Source of the DNA: Actinomycetota bacterium
GTDB lineage: Bacteria; Actinomycetota; Actinomycetes; Nanopelagicales; Nanopelagicaceae
Length of the DNA: 64,000 bases
Direction of reading: 5' to 3'
Assembly: GCA_009698675.1 (NCBI GenBank)
Contig: WLPT01000007.1
Coordinates: forward strand, 1-64,000
The notes beneath the pieces were generated by a model. That model made no database searches and was not told the origin of the DNA. It saw only the letters and a list, made by a program, of their open reading frames with translations. Below, piece after piece: positions 28,121-36,856 of the stretch. A program made the position numbers and the translations under genes. How positions within the stretch are numbered: the first letter of the stretch is position 1; each line of letters starts with the position of its first letter.

Positions 28121-29437
28121 TTAATCAGTGCGCCCCAGTGCGTGAAACTTCCAACCTGCACTTCGCCAAAGCTCGCGATCAAGGGCGTTACGGCCATCGA
28201 TAATAATCTTATTCTTAACTAACTGAGCTATTAATGATGGGTCTAAATCTCGATACTCTTTCCACTCAGTAAGGTGCAAGATTAAATCGGCGCCTTTTAC
28301 GCACTCAGTCGCCGAATCGGCAAAATTGAGATTTGGAAAACGTCGGCGGGCCGGCTCAATTCCCTTTGGATCGTGAATCACGACATTAGCGCCGGCGGCA
28401 TGAAGTTGAACGGCAATATCGAGTGCAGGAGAGTCGCGCACGTCATCACTGTCGGGCTTGAATGTTGCGCCTAGAACTGCGATTTTGTACTGAGTTAAAT
28501 CCTCCGACAAGTCATTACGTACAACATCAATAACGCGCTGGCGTGCGCGCAAATTTATGGCATCAATCTCGCGCAAAAACTCAAGGGCTTGCTTTGCGCC
28601 AAGTTCTTGCGCGCGCGCCATAAAGGCGCGAATATCTTTAGGTAAACATCCGCCACCGAAACCAATACCAGCCTGAAGGAAACGGCTTCCAATGCGTGGG
28701 TCATAACCAATCGCCTTAGCAAGTACCGTTACATCGCCGCCCGCGGCCTCACAAACTTCAGCCATGGCGTTAATAAAGGATATTTTTGTCGCTAAAAATG
28801 AGTTAGCAGCAACTTTAACGAGCTCTGCAGTAGGTAAATCCGCACGTATCCATGGAGTGCCAAGAGCGATAATTGGTTCATATACTTGTTTAAGGATTTC
28901 TTCAGCTCTATCATTTGCAACACCAACTACAAGTCGGTTGGGTGTCAATGTATCTTCAACGGCAAAGCCTTCACGCAAAAACTCAGGATTCCATGCCAGG
29001 TCTGCCTGTGGTGCGGTTTTAGTTAGTTCAGCGCGAAGTGATTGCGCAGTACCAACTGGAACGGTTGATTTACCGACAACGAGTGAACCCTCTTTTAAAA
29101 ATGGTGCAATCGTTTGTACTGCCGCTTTAACGTAGCTTAAATCTGCTGCTAATCCATCTTTGCTTTGAGGTGTTCCTACGCATACAAAATGTATGTCGGC
29201 ATCAGAAACGGCTGAAAAATCAGTTGTGAAAGTTAATCGTCCAGTTTTAACCTCTTGCGCCAATAGCGTATCCAGGCCTGGCTCGTAGAAGGGAAGCTCC
29301 CCGCGAGATAGCATCGCAACTTTTTCTGGATCTGTATCAACACCAACGACTTTAAATCCAAGAGAAGACATACATGCGGCATGCGTTGCGCCTAAGTACC
29401 CGCAGCCGATTACAGAGAGAGTTAAATTCATGCTCAT
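28121..29437 (-). CDS. ugd: UDP-glucose 6-dehydrogenase
   Basis: VIGCGYLGATHAACMSSLGFKVVGVD, WNPEFLREG, GIGFGGGCLPKDIRAF, ATFKPDSDDVRDSPALDIA. Confidence 0.96.
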   Translation of the reverse strand: MSMNLTLSVIGCGYLGATHAACMSSLGFKVVGVDTDPEKVAMLSRGELPFYEPGLDTLLAQEVKTGRLTFTTDFSAVSDADIHFVCVGTPQSKDGLAADLSYVKAAVQTIAPFLKEGSLVVGKSTVPVGTAQSLRAELTKTAPQADLAWNPEFLREGFAVEDTLTPNRLVVGVANDRAEEILKQVYEPIIALGTPWIRADLPTAELVKVAANSFLATKISFINAMAEVCEAAGGDVTVLAKAIGYDPRIGSRFLQAGIGFGGGCLPKDIRAFMARAQELGAKQALEFLREIDAINLRARQRVIDVVRNDLSEDLTQYKIAVLGATFKPDSDDVRDSPALDIAVQLHAAGANVVIHDPKGIEPARRRFPNLNFADSATECVKGADLILHLTEWKEYRDLDPSLIAQLVKNKIIIDGRNALDRELWRSAGWKFHALGRTD

Positions 29438-29441
29438 GGCT

Positions 29442-30557
29442 TTACTTTAGCGCTCCGCATGGATTTTCATCTGCGGTGCGAGTTTTGAACTTATCAACCA
29501 TTACCGGCGTGGCAGAGGCACTTGATGAGGCAGAGGGAGAAGGGGTGACTTCATCTACAAGCGGTAAATCCTGTTGTAACCGATTAAAAAGATCCGGTGC
29601 TAAAACTTTATCCCATGTTACTACCGAGCCAAGCCCTGGAACTCGTGCATTCGCATTACCTAGAGGAATTGTGAGCGTTCGGACTTTGCTGGCTGAAAGG
29701 TTTTTAAGCTGTTTAGCAAGAGTAAGCAAGTCGCTGCTATTTAACTCTGAATCGGTTTTAACAGTTGCAATTGCAGCGTTAAAGAAATTCACCAATTTAA
29801 TTGGATTGAGAAGTACGCCTGTGCTTGTCACTTTACGAAGAACGGCACTCATGAACTGTTGCTGACGCTGCATTCGGCCTAAATCACCCATGCCATCAAA
29901 ATCGCGTGTACGTACATATTTCAAAGCCTCGATGCCATCGAGAGTGTGAACTCCGGCGGTCATAACTAAGTGGCTCTTTGGATCATTGATGTCCTTCTTT
30001 GAGCAGACTTCAATTCCCCCTAGAGAGTCGACCATTCCGGCAAAACCGGCAAATCCTATTTCGATGTAGTGGTCGATGCGCACGCCAGTTTCATTCTCAA
30101 TAGTTTGGATTAAAAGTGGCGCACCACCCCAAGCAAATGCGGCGTTAATTTTCCCACTAGCTGCGCCAACAGTTCTATCTTTATATAAAGAAGATTGGTG
30201 CTCTGGAATTGTTACTAGCGAATCACGAGGAATAGAAATAATCGTCGCTTTATCACGCGCTTTACTAATATGCACAAGAAGCATCGTGTCTGACCGTGCT
30301 CCGGCAGCAGCTTTAGTTGTTCCAACTCTCAATAACTGAGACTGCGCTTTAGTCAGACCCTCGCGAGTATCTGAACCGACAAGCAGATAATTCAGCGCCG
30401 ATGTCGGTTTATCGGGACGTTTGTTCAGGGAGCTAAAAACATCGACTCGGTTGATGGCGCCACTGACTTGATCTAGGCCAAGCCAGGCTAAGGCGGAAAG
30501 GGCGACAATAGCGACCGAGAGTGAGGTAATAATCCGAATTGGTCGCGTCGCTTTCAC
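29442..30557 (-). CDS. LytR-CpsA-Psr (LCP) family cell-wall polymer ligase
   Basis: GARSDTMLLVHI, IPRDSLVTIPEH, GKINAAFAWGG, YVRTRDFDGMGDLGRMQRQQQF. Confidence 0.95.
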   Translation of the reverse strand: MKATRPIRIITSLSVAIVALSALAWLGLDQVSGAINRVDVFSSLNKRPDKPTSALNYLLVGSDTREGLTKAQSQLLRVGTTKAAAGARSDTMLLVHISKARDKATIISIPRDSLVTIPEHQSSLYKDRTVGAASGKINAAFAWGGAPLLIQTIENETGVRIDHYIEIGFAGFAGMVDSLGGIEVCSKKDINDPKSHLVMTAGVHTLDGIEALKYVRTRDFDGMGDLGRMQRQQQFMSAVLRKVTSTGVLLNPIKLVNFFNAAIATVKTDSELNSSDLLTLAKQLKNLSASKVRTLTIPLGNANARVPGLGSVVTWDKVLAPDLFNRLQQDLPLVDEVTPSPSASSSASATPVMVDKFKTRTADENPCGALK

Positions 30558-30593
30558 AGGCGAAGACTACTTCAGCGATACGGTGGTGGGGTT

Positions 30594-31586
30594 ATGACGA
30601 CATCAGCAAACGAGTTATATGGCTCACCGAAGCGTGAAATATCGGTAGTTCTCCCAGTGCGCAACGAAGCGGCCCACTTAGTCGACTCGATTAATGCAAT
30701 TTTGTCTCAGGATTTTCACGGCTCCCTTGAAGTCATTGTCGCGGTAGGGCCCTCTCAGGATGCAACAGAGGCAATTGCTAAGGAGATTTCCCTGCGCGAT
30801 TCCCGTGTTGTCATAGTCGCTAACCCAACTGGACGCACCGCCGCGGGTTTGAATCTAGCAATTGAACGTTCACAGTATTCAATCATCGTAAGAGTAGATG
30901 GACATGCAGAGATTCCACGCGATTACTTAACTTTAGCTTTTGAGATTCTCAGTCAGAGTGGCGCAGTAAATGCAGGTGGGGTCATGGCTGCGCAGGGTCG
31001 AAGTTTATTTGAACGCTCCGTCGCTCGTGCAATGCGAAGCTCCCTCGGTGTTGGCGCCTCACGTTTTCATACAGGAGGCCAAGCCGGACCCTCCGATACG
31101 GTGTATTTGGGTGCCTTTAGAAAAGAGGCGCTCATTGCAGTCGGAGGCTTCGATGAGCGATATACACGTGCGCAAGATTGGGAGTTGAATTTTCGTTTAC
31201 GAGCCGCCGGTGGTGTTGTCTACTTTGATCCCCGTTTAGTTGTTACCTATCGGCCGCGCGCAACTATCAATGCGCTCGCACGTCAATATTTTGAATACGG
31301 CCGCTGGCGTCGTGTGGTTGCACGAAGCCATGAAGGAACTATCAACTATCGATATCTAGCTCCGCCATTTACAGTGCTTGGAACCTCGATCTCGATAATT
31401 CTGGGTGCCATATTTTCTTCATTCTTCTTGATTCCTGCAATTGTGTATGCACTCTTTATCCTCATGGCATCGTTCAGGATTGGAAAATCTTTAGGTGAAG
31501 TTGTATCGCTTCCGATCATCCTTTTGACTATGCATATGTCATGGGGGCTTGGCTTTCTAACTTCGCCGAAGTCGCTCGCGCCGTAA
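30594..31586 (+). CDS. Glycosyltransferase family 2 with C-terminal TM helices
   Basis: VVLPVRNEAAHLVDSINAILSQ, RVDGHAEIP, DWELNFRLRAAGG. Confidence 0.92.
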   Translation: MTTSANELYGSPKREISVVLPVRNEAAHLVDSINAILSQDFHGSLEVIVAVGPSQDATEAIAKEISLRDSRVVIVANPTGRTAAGLNLAIERSQYSIIVRVDGHAEIPRDYLTLAFEILSQSGAVNAGGVMAAQGRSLFERSVARAMRSSLGVGASRFHTGGQAGPSDTVYLGAFRKEALIAVGGFDERYTRAQDWELNFRLRAAGGVVYFDPRLVVTYRPRATINALARQYFEYGRWRRVVARSHEGTINYRYLAPPFTVLGTSISIILGAIFSSFFLIPAIVYALFILMASFRIGKSLGEVVSLPIILLTMHMSWGLGFLTSPKSLAP

Positions 31587-31601
31587 GGTAGTCTTATCAC
31601 C

Positions 31602-32429
31602 GTGAGCGCACCCTTGCAGGTATATGAACCTTTTAAAGCGGGTCTGCCACCACTGTTTCGGTACCTTAACTCTCTCTGGTCTAGACGAACATTTATCGCA
31701 GAGTACTCGCGCTCGGAACTGCGCGAGCAGCACTTTGACTCAGTTTTTGGGCAGTTATGGCTGGTTTTAAATCCACTACTTCTTTCAGGTGTCTACTTCT
31801 TATTGATCGTTATAATTCGCGGTACATCGGACACAACGCGCTATGCCCACTTAACCGCGACTCTTTTTCTCTTCTATCTTGTGTCTAATTCGCTCTCAGG
31901 CGGCGTGAGATCAATTACAGCCGGACAAAAGTTAATTCTTAACACCGCCTTTCCGCGAATCATGCTGCCAGTTTCAGCAGTTGTTGTTGCAGTAGTTAAG
32001 TTTCTACCCACACTTCTTGTATTTCTGATTATCCGAACGCTGATGGGACTGCCTTTCTCATGGGAGATGCTCTGGGCAATTCCCATTCTCCTCATTACAA
32101 TTTTTCTTGCCTTAGGTTTATCAATAACAATCTCATGCATAAATGTTTATTTTCGCGATATCGCAAATTTCTTGCCGTACCTACTTCGTACGCTGTTATA
32201 TCTCTCGCCGATTCTCTATGAAGCATCGACTTTAAAGCCAAAAGTACTGACCCTTGAAGAGTTCAATCCCCTCTTTCCAATTTTGGACAGCTGGTCTCGG
32301 GCGCTAGTTCATGGCCAAACTCCAAAAACCTCTTACATGCTCACCGCTATAGCATGGTCGCTCGGGATTTTCTTAGTCGGAACTTATTTCTTTTTATCAA
32401 GGGAGCGCGAATTTGCTGTCCGCCTCTAA
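31602..32429 (+). CDS. Polysaccharide ABC exporter permease (Wzm/TagG-like)
   Basis: REQHFDSVFGQLWLVLNPLL, ABC-2 type TM architecture; followed by Wzt-like ATPase. Confidence 0.9.
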   Translation: MSAPLQVYEPFKAGLPPLFRYLNSLWSRRTFIAEYSRSELREQHFDSVFGQLWLVLNPLLLSGVYFLLIVIIRGTSDTTRYAHLTATLFLFYLVSNSLSGGVRSITAGQKLILNTAFPRIMLPVSAVVVAVVKFLPTLLVFLIIRTLMGLPFSWEMLWAIPILLITIFLALGLSITISCINVYFRDIANFLPYLLRTLLYLSPILYEASTLKPKVLTLEEFNPLFPILDSWSRALVHGQTPKTSYMLTAIAWSLGIFLVGTYFFLSREREFAVRL

Positions 32430-33210
32430 CGCGCATAAGACTCATGAAATCGCGGTATCAGTTCGCGGTTTAGGTCTTACATATAAAACTGCCATAGATC
32501 GCCGCCCCACTTTAAAGGCGCGTGTTAAATCTCTAGGAAGAGGCGGGAAGCAGACACGTGTCATACGCGCTCTCGATGGCGTTAATTTTGATGTTGAGTA
32601 TGGCCAAGTCCTTGGAGTAGTTGGCACAAATGGTGCTGGAAAATCTTCAATGATGCGTGTGATTGCTGGAATTATTCCGCCCACACAGGGTCGTATTGAA
32701 GTCTTTGGAAGTGTCAGCACCTTATTGGCACTTGGCGTTGGATTCAATCCCTCAATGTCTGGGCGCGATAACGTCTTTCTAGGTGGATTAGCTTCGGGCA
32801 TGAGCCGCGAAGAGATCGAGAATCATTTCCAAGAGATTGCCGATTTTTCCGAACTCGGAGAGGCGATTGATTCTCCCATGCGTACGTACTCCTCTGGAAT
32901 GTTCTCTCGATTGGCTTTCTCTGTGGCAGCTACTGTGCGCCCGGATATTTTGATTGTAGATGAGGCGTTAAGCACAGGCGATGCCAAGTTTAAGGAGAAA
33001 TCACTCAATCGATTAAAGGAGTTGCGCAGCGATGACCGTGCGCTGATTCTAGTCAGCCACGCAATGGCAACTTTGCGAGATGTTTGTAATGATGTGGTCT
33101 GGTTACACCAAGGAAAATTAATTCAACGCGGTGACCCGAACGCGGTCATTGATGCCTACCAAGAGTTTTTACAGGTCGGGAAGAGCGCAGCCATCGATGA
33201 GGATGTATAG
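32413..33210 (+). CDS. Polysaccharide ABC exporter ATPase (Wzt/TagH-like)
   Basis: GVVGTNGAGKSSMMRVIAGI, YSSGMFSRLAFSVA, DILIVDEALSTGD; short, no C-terminal glycan-binding domain. Confidence 0.92.
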   Translation: MLSASNAHKTHEIAVSVRGLGLTYKTAIDRRPTLKARVKSLGRGGKQTRVIRALDGVNFDVEYGQVLGVVGTNGAGKSSMMRVIAGIIPPTQGRIEVFGSVSTLLALGVGFNPSMSGRDNVFLGGLASGMSREEIENHFQEIADFSELGEAIDSPMRTYSSGMFSRLAFSVAATVRPDILIVDEALSTGDAKFKEKSLNRLKELRSDDRALILVSHAMATLRDVCNDVVWLHQGKLIQRGDPNAVIDAYQEFLQVGKSAAIDEDV

Positions 33211-34444
33211 GCCCCTTCTCATATCAATCATTTTTTTCTCTTCCATCACGTCTGCAGCAAATGCCCAAGATGTACCTGCAAACTTTTCTTTTCACGGATC
33301 AGGGTATGGACATGGTGTAGGGATGTCACAAATGGGTGCGCGTGGCATGGCCCTAGCAGGCGAAAGTCCGACGCAGATTCTTCAATATTTCTATAAAGAT
33401 GTAACGATCGAGCCGCGAGATGATTCAAAGATAGTGCGAGTAAATATAGGGCATCTGTTAAGTAGCGCAAAGATGTCAACTAGTACAACCGGGGCCGTAA
33501 TCGAGTTATTTAGTGGGGATATCGGCAATCGTGTAGATGCTCAACCAATTGCAGTTATGCCGGCAAAGGCAACCTTAAACTTATCGCTCTTGGGGTCTAG
33601 CGTTGTACCAAGCGTAAGTGTTGGCAAGAAAACTACATCGATAGTTAAGGGTAGAAGTTTTACAATCCGTTGGAGTGGAACACGCGATCTTCCAGGAATC
33701 GATGCGCTAGTTGCTGTGACTCAAAGCGGTGCAACAAAGAAATTTCGATATGGGCAAGTTCAGGTTAAAGTCGTTCGCGATCTATTGTTGGGCTATCGGA
33801 TGGAGCTCACTAACTCGGTTCGACTCTCCGATGAGTACTTGTGGGGAGTCAGCGAGATGCCTTCCTACTGGCCAATTGCAGCCCTACAAGCCCAGGCGAT
33901 TGCATCACGTAGCTATGCGTTAAGTAAGGCTGGCATATATCGAAGTGCCTGCGATTGTGATCTCTATGGCGAGATTTCAGATCAAATGTTTTTAGGCTAT
34001 GCCAAGGAGAGCGAGAAGAAGTACGGCGCAATCTGGAAAAGCGCCGTGTCAGATACGGCAGGTATGACGATTACCCAAGCAGGCTTACCAATAACCGCCT
34101 ATTTTTTCTCATCATCAGGGGGAAAAACTGAAAGCTCAACTAATGCATGGGGGAGTGAAAAACCATATACACAGATTGTCGATGACCCAGGAAGTCTCGA
34201 CCCAGTCTTAAATCCACGATTTGTTTCATGGGATCAAAGCATCTCTCAGACGTCGGTAGCCGCAGCGTTCTTGCTGCCGGATGTTCTTACTCTTGAAATA
34301 GTTTCAAGAAATGAGAGTGGAACCGTTGCGATAATTCGTGCAACTTCGAGTGCAGGAGTTCAAATTAGCTTGCGTGGAGAAACTTTCCGAAGTCGAACTA
34401 AGATTCCCTCGGCCTATTTCGATTTAGTTAGCGTGCAGAATTGA
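33197..34444 (+). CDS. SpoIID/LytB domain secreted protein
   Basis: ORF 33131-34444; signal peptide, FHGSGYGHGVGMSQMGARGMA, EMPSYWPIAALQAQAIASRSYAL; start refined to about 33197. Confidence 0.88.
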   Translation: MRMYRPLLISIIFFSSITSAANAQDVPANFSFHGSGYGHGVGMSQMGARGMALAGESPTQILQYFYKDVTIEPRDDSKIVRVNIGHLLSSAKMSTSTTGAVIELFSGDIGNRVDAQPIAVMPAKATLNLSLLGSSVVPSVSVGKKTTSIVKGRSFTIRWSGTRDLPGIDALVAVTQSGATKKFRYGQVQVKVVRDLLLGYRMELTNSVRLSDEYLWGVSEMPSYWPIAALQAQAIASRSYALSKAGIYRSACDCDLYGEISDQMFLGYAKESEKKYGAIWKSAVSDTAGMTITQAGLPITAYFFSSSGGKTESSTNAWGSEKPYTQIVDDPGSLDPVLNPRFVSWDQSISQTSVAAAFLLPDVLTLEIVSRNESGTVAIIRATSSAGVQISLRGETFRSRTKIPSAYFDLVSVQN

Positions 34445-35341
34445 ATTAAGTCCACCCCAAGTACCGTTTCGGCTAACAACTTCGAGGGCGCCATCTAGTG
34501 AGTTGCGACGAAATAATAGATTGCTGGCTCCACTTAAAGTTGCAGCCTTAACAATTTCACCATCTGGAAGTCGCAGTTTCGAAGCTGCAGTTATATAAGT
34601 ACCAGCTTCAATCACACAGTTATCGCCCAATGAAATACCACAACCAGAGTTGGCGCCTAAAAGGGTTTTTTCACCGATCGAGATTACTTCTTTGCCGCCG
34701 CCACTCAATGTACCCATGATTGAAGCTCCGCCACCAACGTCACTTCCATCTCCAACAACAACTCCTGCAGAAATTCGGCCTTCAACCATCGAGGCCCCTA
34801 AGGTTCCTGCATTAAAGTTAACGAACCCTTCGTGCATAATCGTCGTTCCAGATGCAAGGTGGGCACCCAATCGAACTCGATCGGCATCTGCGATGCGGAC
34901 CCCACTTGGAACTACGTAGTCAACCATCCGCGGAAACTTGTCTATAGAAAAAACCGTGACATGCCCGTAGGTTGCTTTTAGTCGAGCACGCGTGGCTTCA
35001 AAGCCCTCCACTTCGCAAGGACCAACCGATGTCCAAACAACGTTGTTGAGCAAAGCAAATACGCCATCAAGATTTGCACCGTGTGGCTTAATCAGACGAT
35101 GTGAAAGTAAGTGAAGACGCAGGTAGGCATCGAGTGCTGATTTAGGCGCCTCGGTGAGTTTGATTTCTATATGTGCCAATTCGCGAGTAACGCCACGGAG
35201 AAGATCTTCACCGCTGAGACCTTCGAGCTCAGTTGGGATTTGTGGGTTCAGCGGTGCAAGAGTTGGAGATGGGAACCAGGCGTCAAGAAGTTTTCCATGA
35301 GCCATTGTTGTAATTGCGTGGCCCGATGCGATGGTCGTCAT
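34424..35341 (-). CDS. dapD: 2,3,4,5-tetrahydropyridine-2,6-dicarboxylate N-succinyltransferase
   Basis: Left-handed beta-helix repeats; MHEGFVNFNAGTLGASMVEGRISAGVVVGDGSDVGGGASIMGTLSGGGKEVISIGE. Confidence 0.95.
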   Translation of the reverse strand: MTTIASGHAITTMAHGKLLDAWFPSPTLAPLNPQIPTELEGLSGEDLLRGVTRELAHIEIKLTEAPKSALDAYLRLHLLSHRLIKPHGANLDGVFALLNNVVWTSVGPCEVEGFEATRARLKATYGHVTVFSIDKFPRMVDYVVPSGVRIADADRVRLGAHLASGTTIMHEGFVNFNAGTLGASMVEGRISAGVVVGDGSDVGGGASIMGTLSGGGKEVISIGEKTLLGANSGCGISLGDNCVIEAGTYITAASKLRLPDGEIVKAATLSGASNLLFRRNSLDGALEVVSRNGTWGGLNSILHAN

Positions 35342-35347
35342 GTGCTA

Positions 35348-35364
35348 AGCCTAACCCCTATCCT
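35348..35364. promoter_or_regulatory. Divergent leaderless promoter pair: dapD (-) TAGGCT and LOG (+) TATCCT
   Basis: - TAGGCT (35353-35348) 6 nt before ATG 35341; + TATCCT (35359-35364) 7 nt before ATG 35372. Confidence 0.55.
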
Positions 35365-35371
35365 TTAGCGC

Positions 35372-35905
35372 ATGCGCATCGGAGTTTTCTGCTCGTCATC
35401 ACCAACTATTGACCCGAAATATGTCGACCTTGCCTACGAACTTGGCGAAGGCATTGCAAATGCAGGGTGGGAACTTGTGACTGGCGGAGGACATATCTCA
35501 ATGATGGGGGCGGTCTCCAAAGGGGCACGTTCGGCGGCGGGGCGGACAACAGGGGTAATTCCTCAGTCACTAGTAGATATTGAATTCGCCGATCACGACA
35601 ATGATGAACTTCACGTTGTTGCAACCATGGGTGAGCGCAAAGCCCTGATTACAGATATTTCTGATGCATTTATAACTCTACCGGGCGGTGCTGGAACGCT
35701 AGAAGAGTTCTTTGAAATTTGGGTTGGCCGTTATTTAAAATTTCATAATAAGCCCGTCGTGATTCTCGATCCCTTTGGAATTTATGATCCATTGCACGAA
35801 CTTGTCGTTCATCTAGAGACTGAGAATTTTATTAAACCTGGAATGCGAGAGTTAATTAAATGGACAACAACGGTAAGCCAAGCCCTGAAAGCTTGTGAGC
35901 TGTGA
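35372..35905 (+). CDS. LOG family protein (TIGR00730-type)
   Basis: PGGAGTLEEFFE motif (PGGxGTxxE), GGGHISMMGAVS. Confidence 0.94.
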   Translation: MRIGVFCSSSPTIDPKYVDLAYELGEGIANAGWELVTGGGHISMMGAVSKGARSAAGRTTGVIPQSLVDIEFADHDNDELHVVATMGERKALITDISDAFITLPGGAGTLEEFFEIWVGRYLKFHNKPVVILDPFGIYDPLHELVVHLETENFIKPGMRELIKWTTTVSQALKACEL

Positions 35906-36327
35906 GAAGTAACCACATTGCGATTTCGTTAACAATTGATGCTCCAATTCAAGAAGTGTGGGATTCATTAGTCGACTGGGAAAAACAAGGCAGTTGGATG
36001 CTCAATACAAAAGTATGGGTCACATCCAGTATCAATATCGGAGTTGGTACGCAGATTAGCGCCTTTACTGGTGTTAAAAACTTTGGAGTCTTAGACACGA
36101 TGGAAGTTACAGAGTGGAAGTCGCCGTACTTATGCGATGTGATTCATACAGGCGCCGTTATTAAAGGCTCAGGACGTTTCATGTTAAAAGAGCTCGATAA
36201 GACGCATACTCGATTTGATTGGTCTGAAGAGATTTTGGCACCACGGCCGGTCTATCTACTCATCTGGCCCGCGATTTATTGTGGAGTGCGCATTTCACTG
36301 GCTCGATTTGCCCGAACATTCCGCTAA
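35902..36327 (+). CDS. SRPBCC (START-like) family protein
   Basis: SLTIDAPIQEVWDSLVDWEKQGSWMLNT polyketide-cyclase/SRPBCC pattern. Confidence 0.82.
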   Translation: MRSNHIAISLTIDAPIQEVWDSLVDWEKQGSWMLNTKVWVTSSINIGVGTQISAFTGVKNFGVLDTMEVTEWKSPYLCDVIHTGAVIKGSGRFMLKELDKTHTRFDWSEEILAPRPVYLLIWPAIYCGVRISLARFARTFR

Positions 36328-36375
36328 ATCCAATATGCCACCGTGGCGCAAGCATTGACTAGTAACCTTGGGGCC

Positions 36376-36567
36376 ATGAAAGCACCTTTGACTCTGGCGC
36401 AGGTAATTGCCTCGTTGCCAGAAGAGGAGCGCTTTATCTTGACGTTGCACTACCTCAGATCCATGCCCCCAGCCGAGATTGCCGAACTTTTATCGGTTCC
36501 TGTTCGTGCCGTGGATGTAGTTATAGCCAGTGGAAAGGCGAGATTGCACGCATTTCTAGGCCTCTAA
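36376..36567 (+). CDS. Stand-alone sigma-70 region 4-like protein
   Basis: ORF 36343-36567; LPEEERFILTLHYLRSMPPAEIAELLSVPVRAVDVVIASGKARLHAFL resembles region 4 helix-turn-helix; no region 2 upstream. Confidence 0.72.
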   Translation: MKAPLTLAQVIASLPEEERFILTLHYLRSMPPAEIAELLSVPVRAVDVVIASGKARLHAFLGL

Positions 36568-36648
36568 GGGCGATTTCCCTCAGCTATGCCAAATGCGAGA
36601 TACTTATCTTCTTGCTTTTGTCCATTAGATCTTTAGAGGAGTCCCCAC

Positions 36649-36828
36649 ATGGCAGCCATGAAACCCCGTACTGGTGATGGTCCAATGGAGGTTACCAAAG
36701 AGGCTCGCTCCCTAGTTATGCGAATCCCTCTCGAAGGTGGCGGACGCCTTGTCGTTGAATTAAATCCGGAGGAAGCAAATAACCTCAGTGCCGCACTTCA
36801 TGCGGCTGTTTCATTAGTTAAGAAGTAA
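36649..36828 (+). CDS. DUF3117 family protein
   Basis: Not in ORF track (59 aa): MAAMKPRTGDGPMEVTKEARSLVMRIPLEGGGRLVVELNPEEANNLSAALHAAVSLVKK; SD AGAGGAG upstream. Confidence 0.93.
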   Translation: MAAMKPRTGDGPMEVTKEARSLVMRIPLEGGGRLVVELNPEEANNLSAALHAAVSLVKK

Positions 36829-36856
36829 AGCGCACTCAGGCGATAGCCTTTAACGC

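Noticed and set aside
28090-28197. N-terminal extension of the CoA-binding protein overlapping ugd
   Set aside because: The family N-terminus begins at MKVWAVVGLG (28089); the extension overlaps the ugd 3' end.
35372-35905. LOG protein plus the P450 as a cytokinin (fas-like) biosynthesis system
   Set aside because: The two genes are about 22 kb apart, no isopentenyltransferase is present, and LOG proteins are common in bacteria as nucleotide phosphoribohydrolases.
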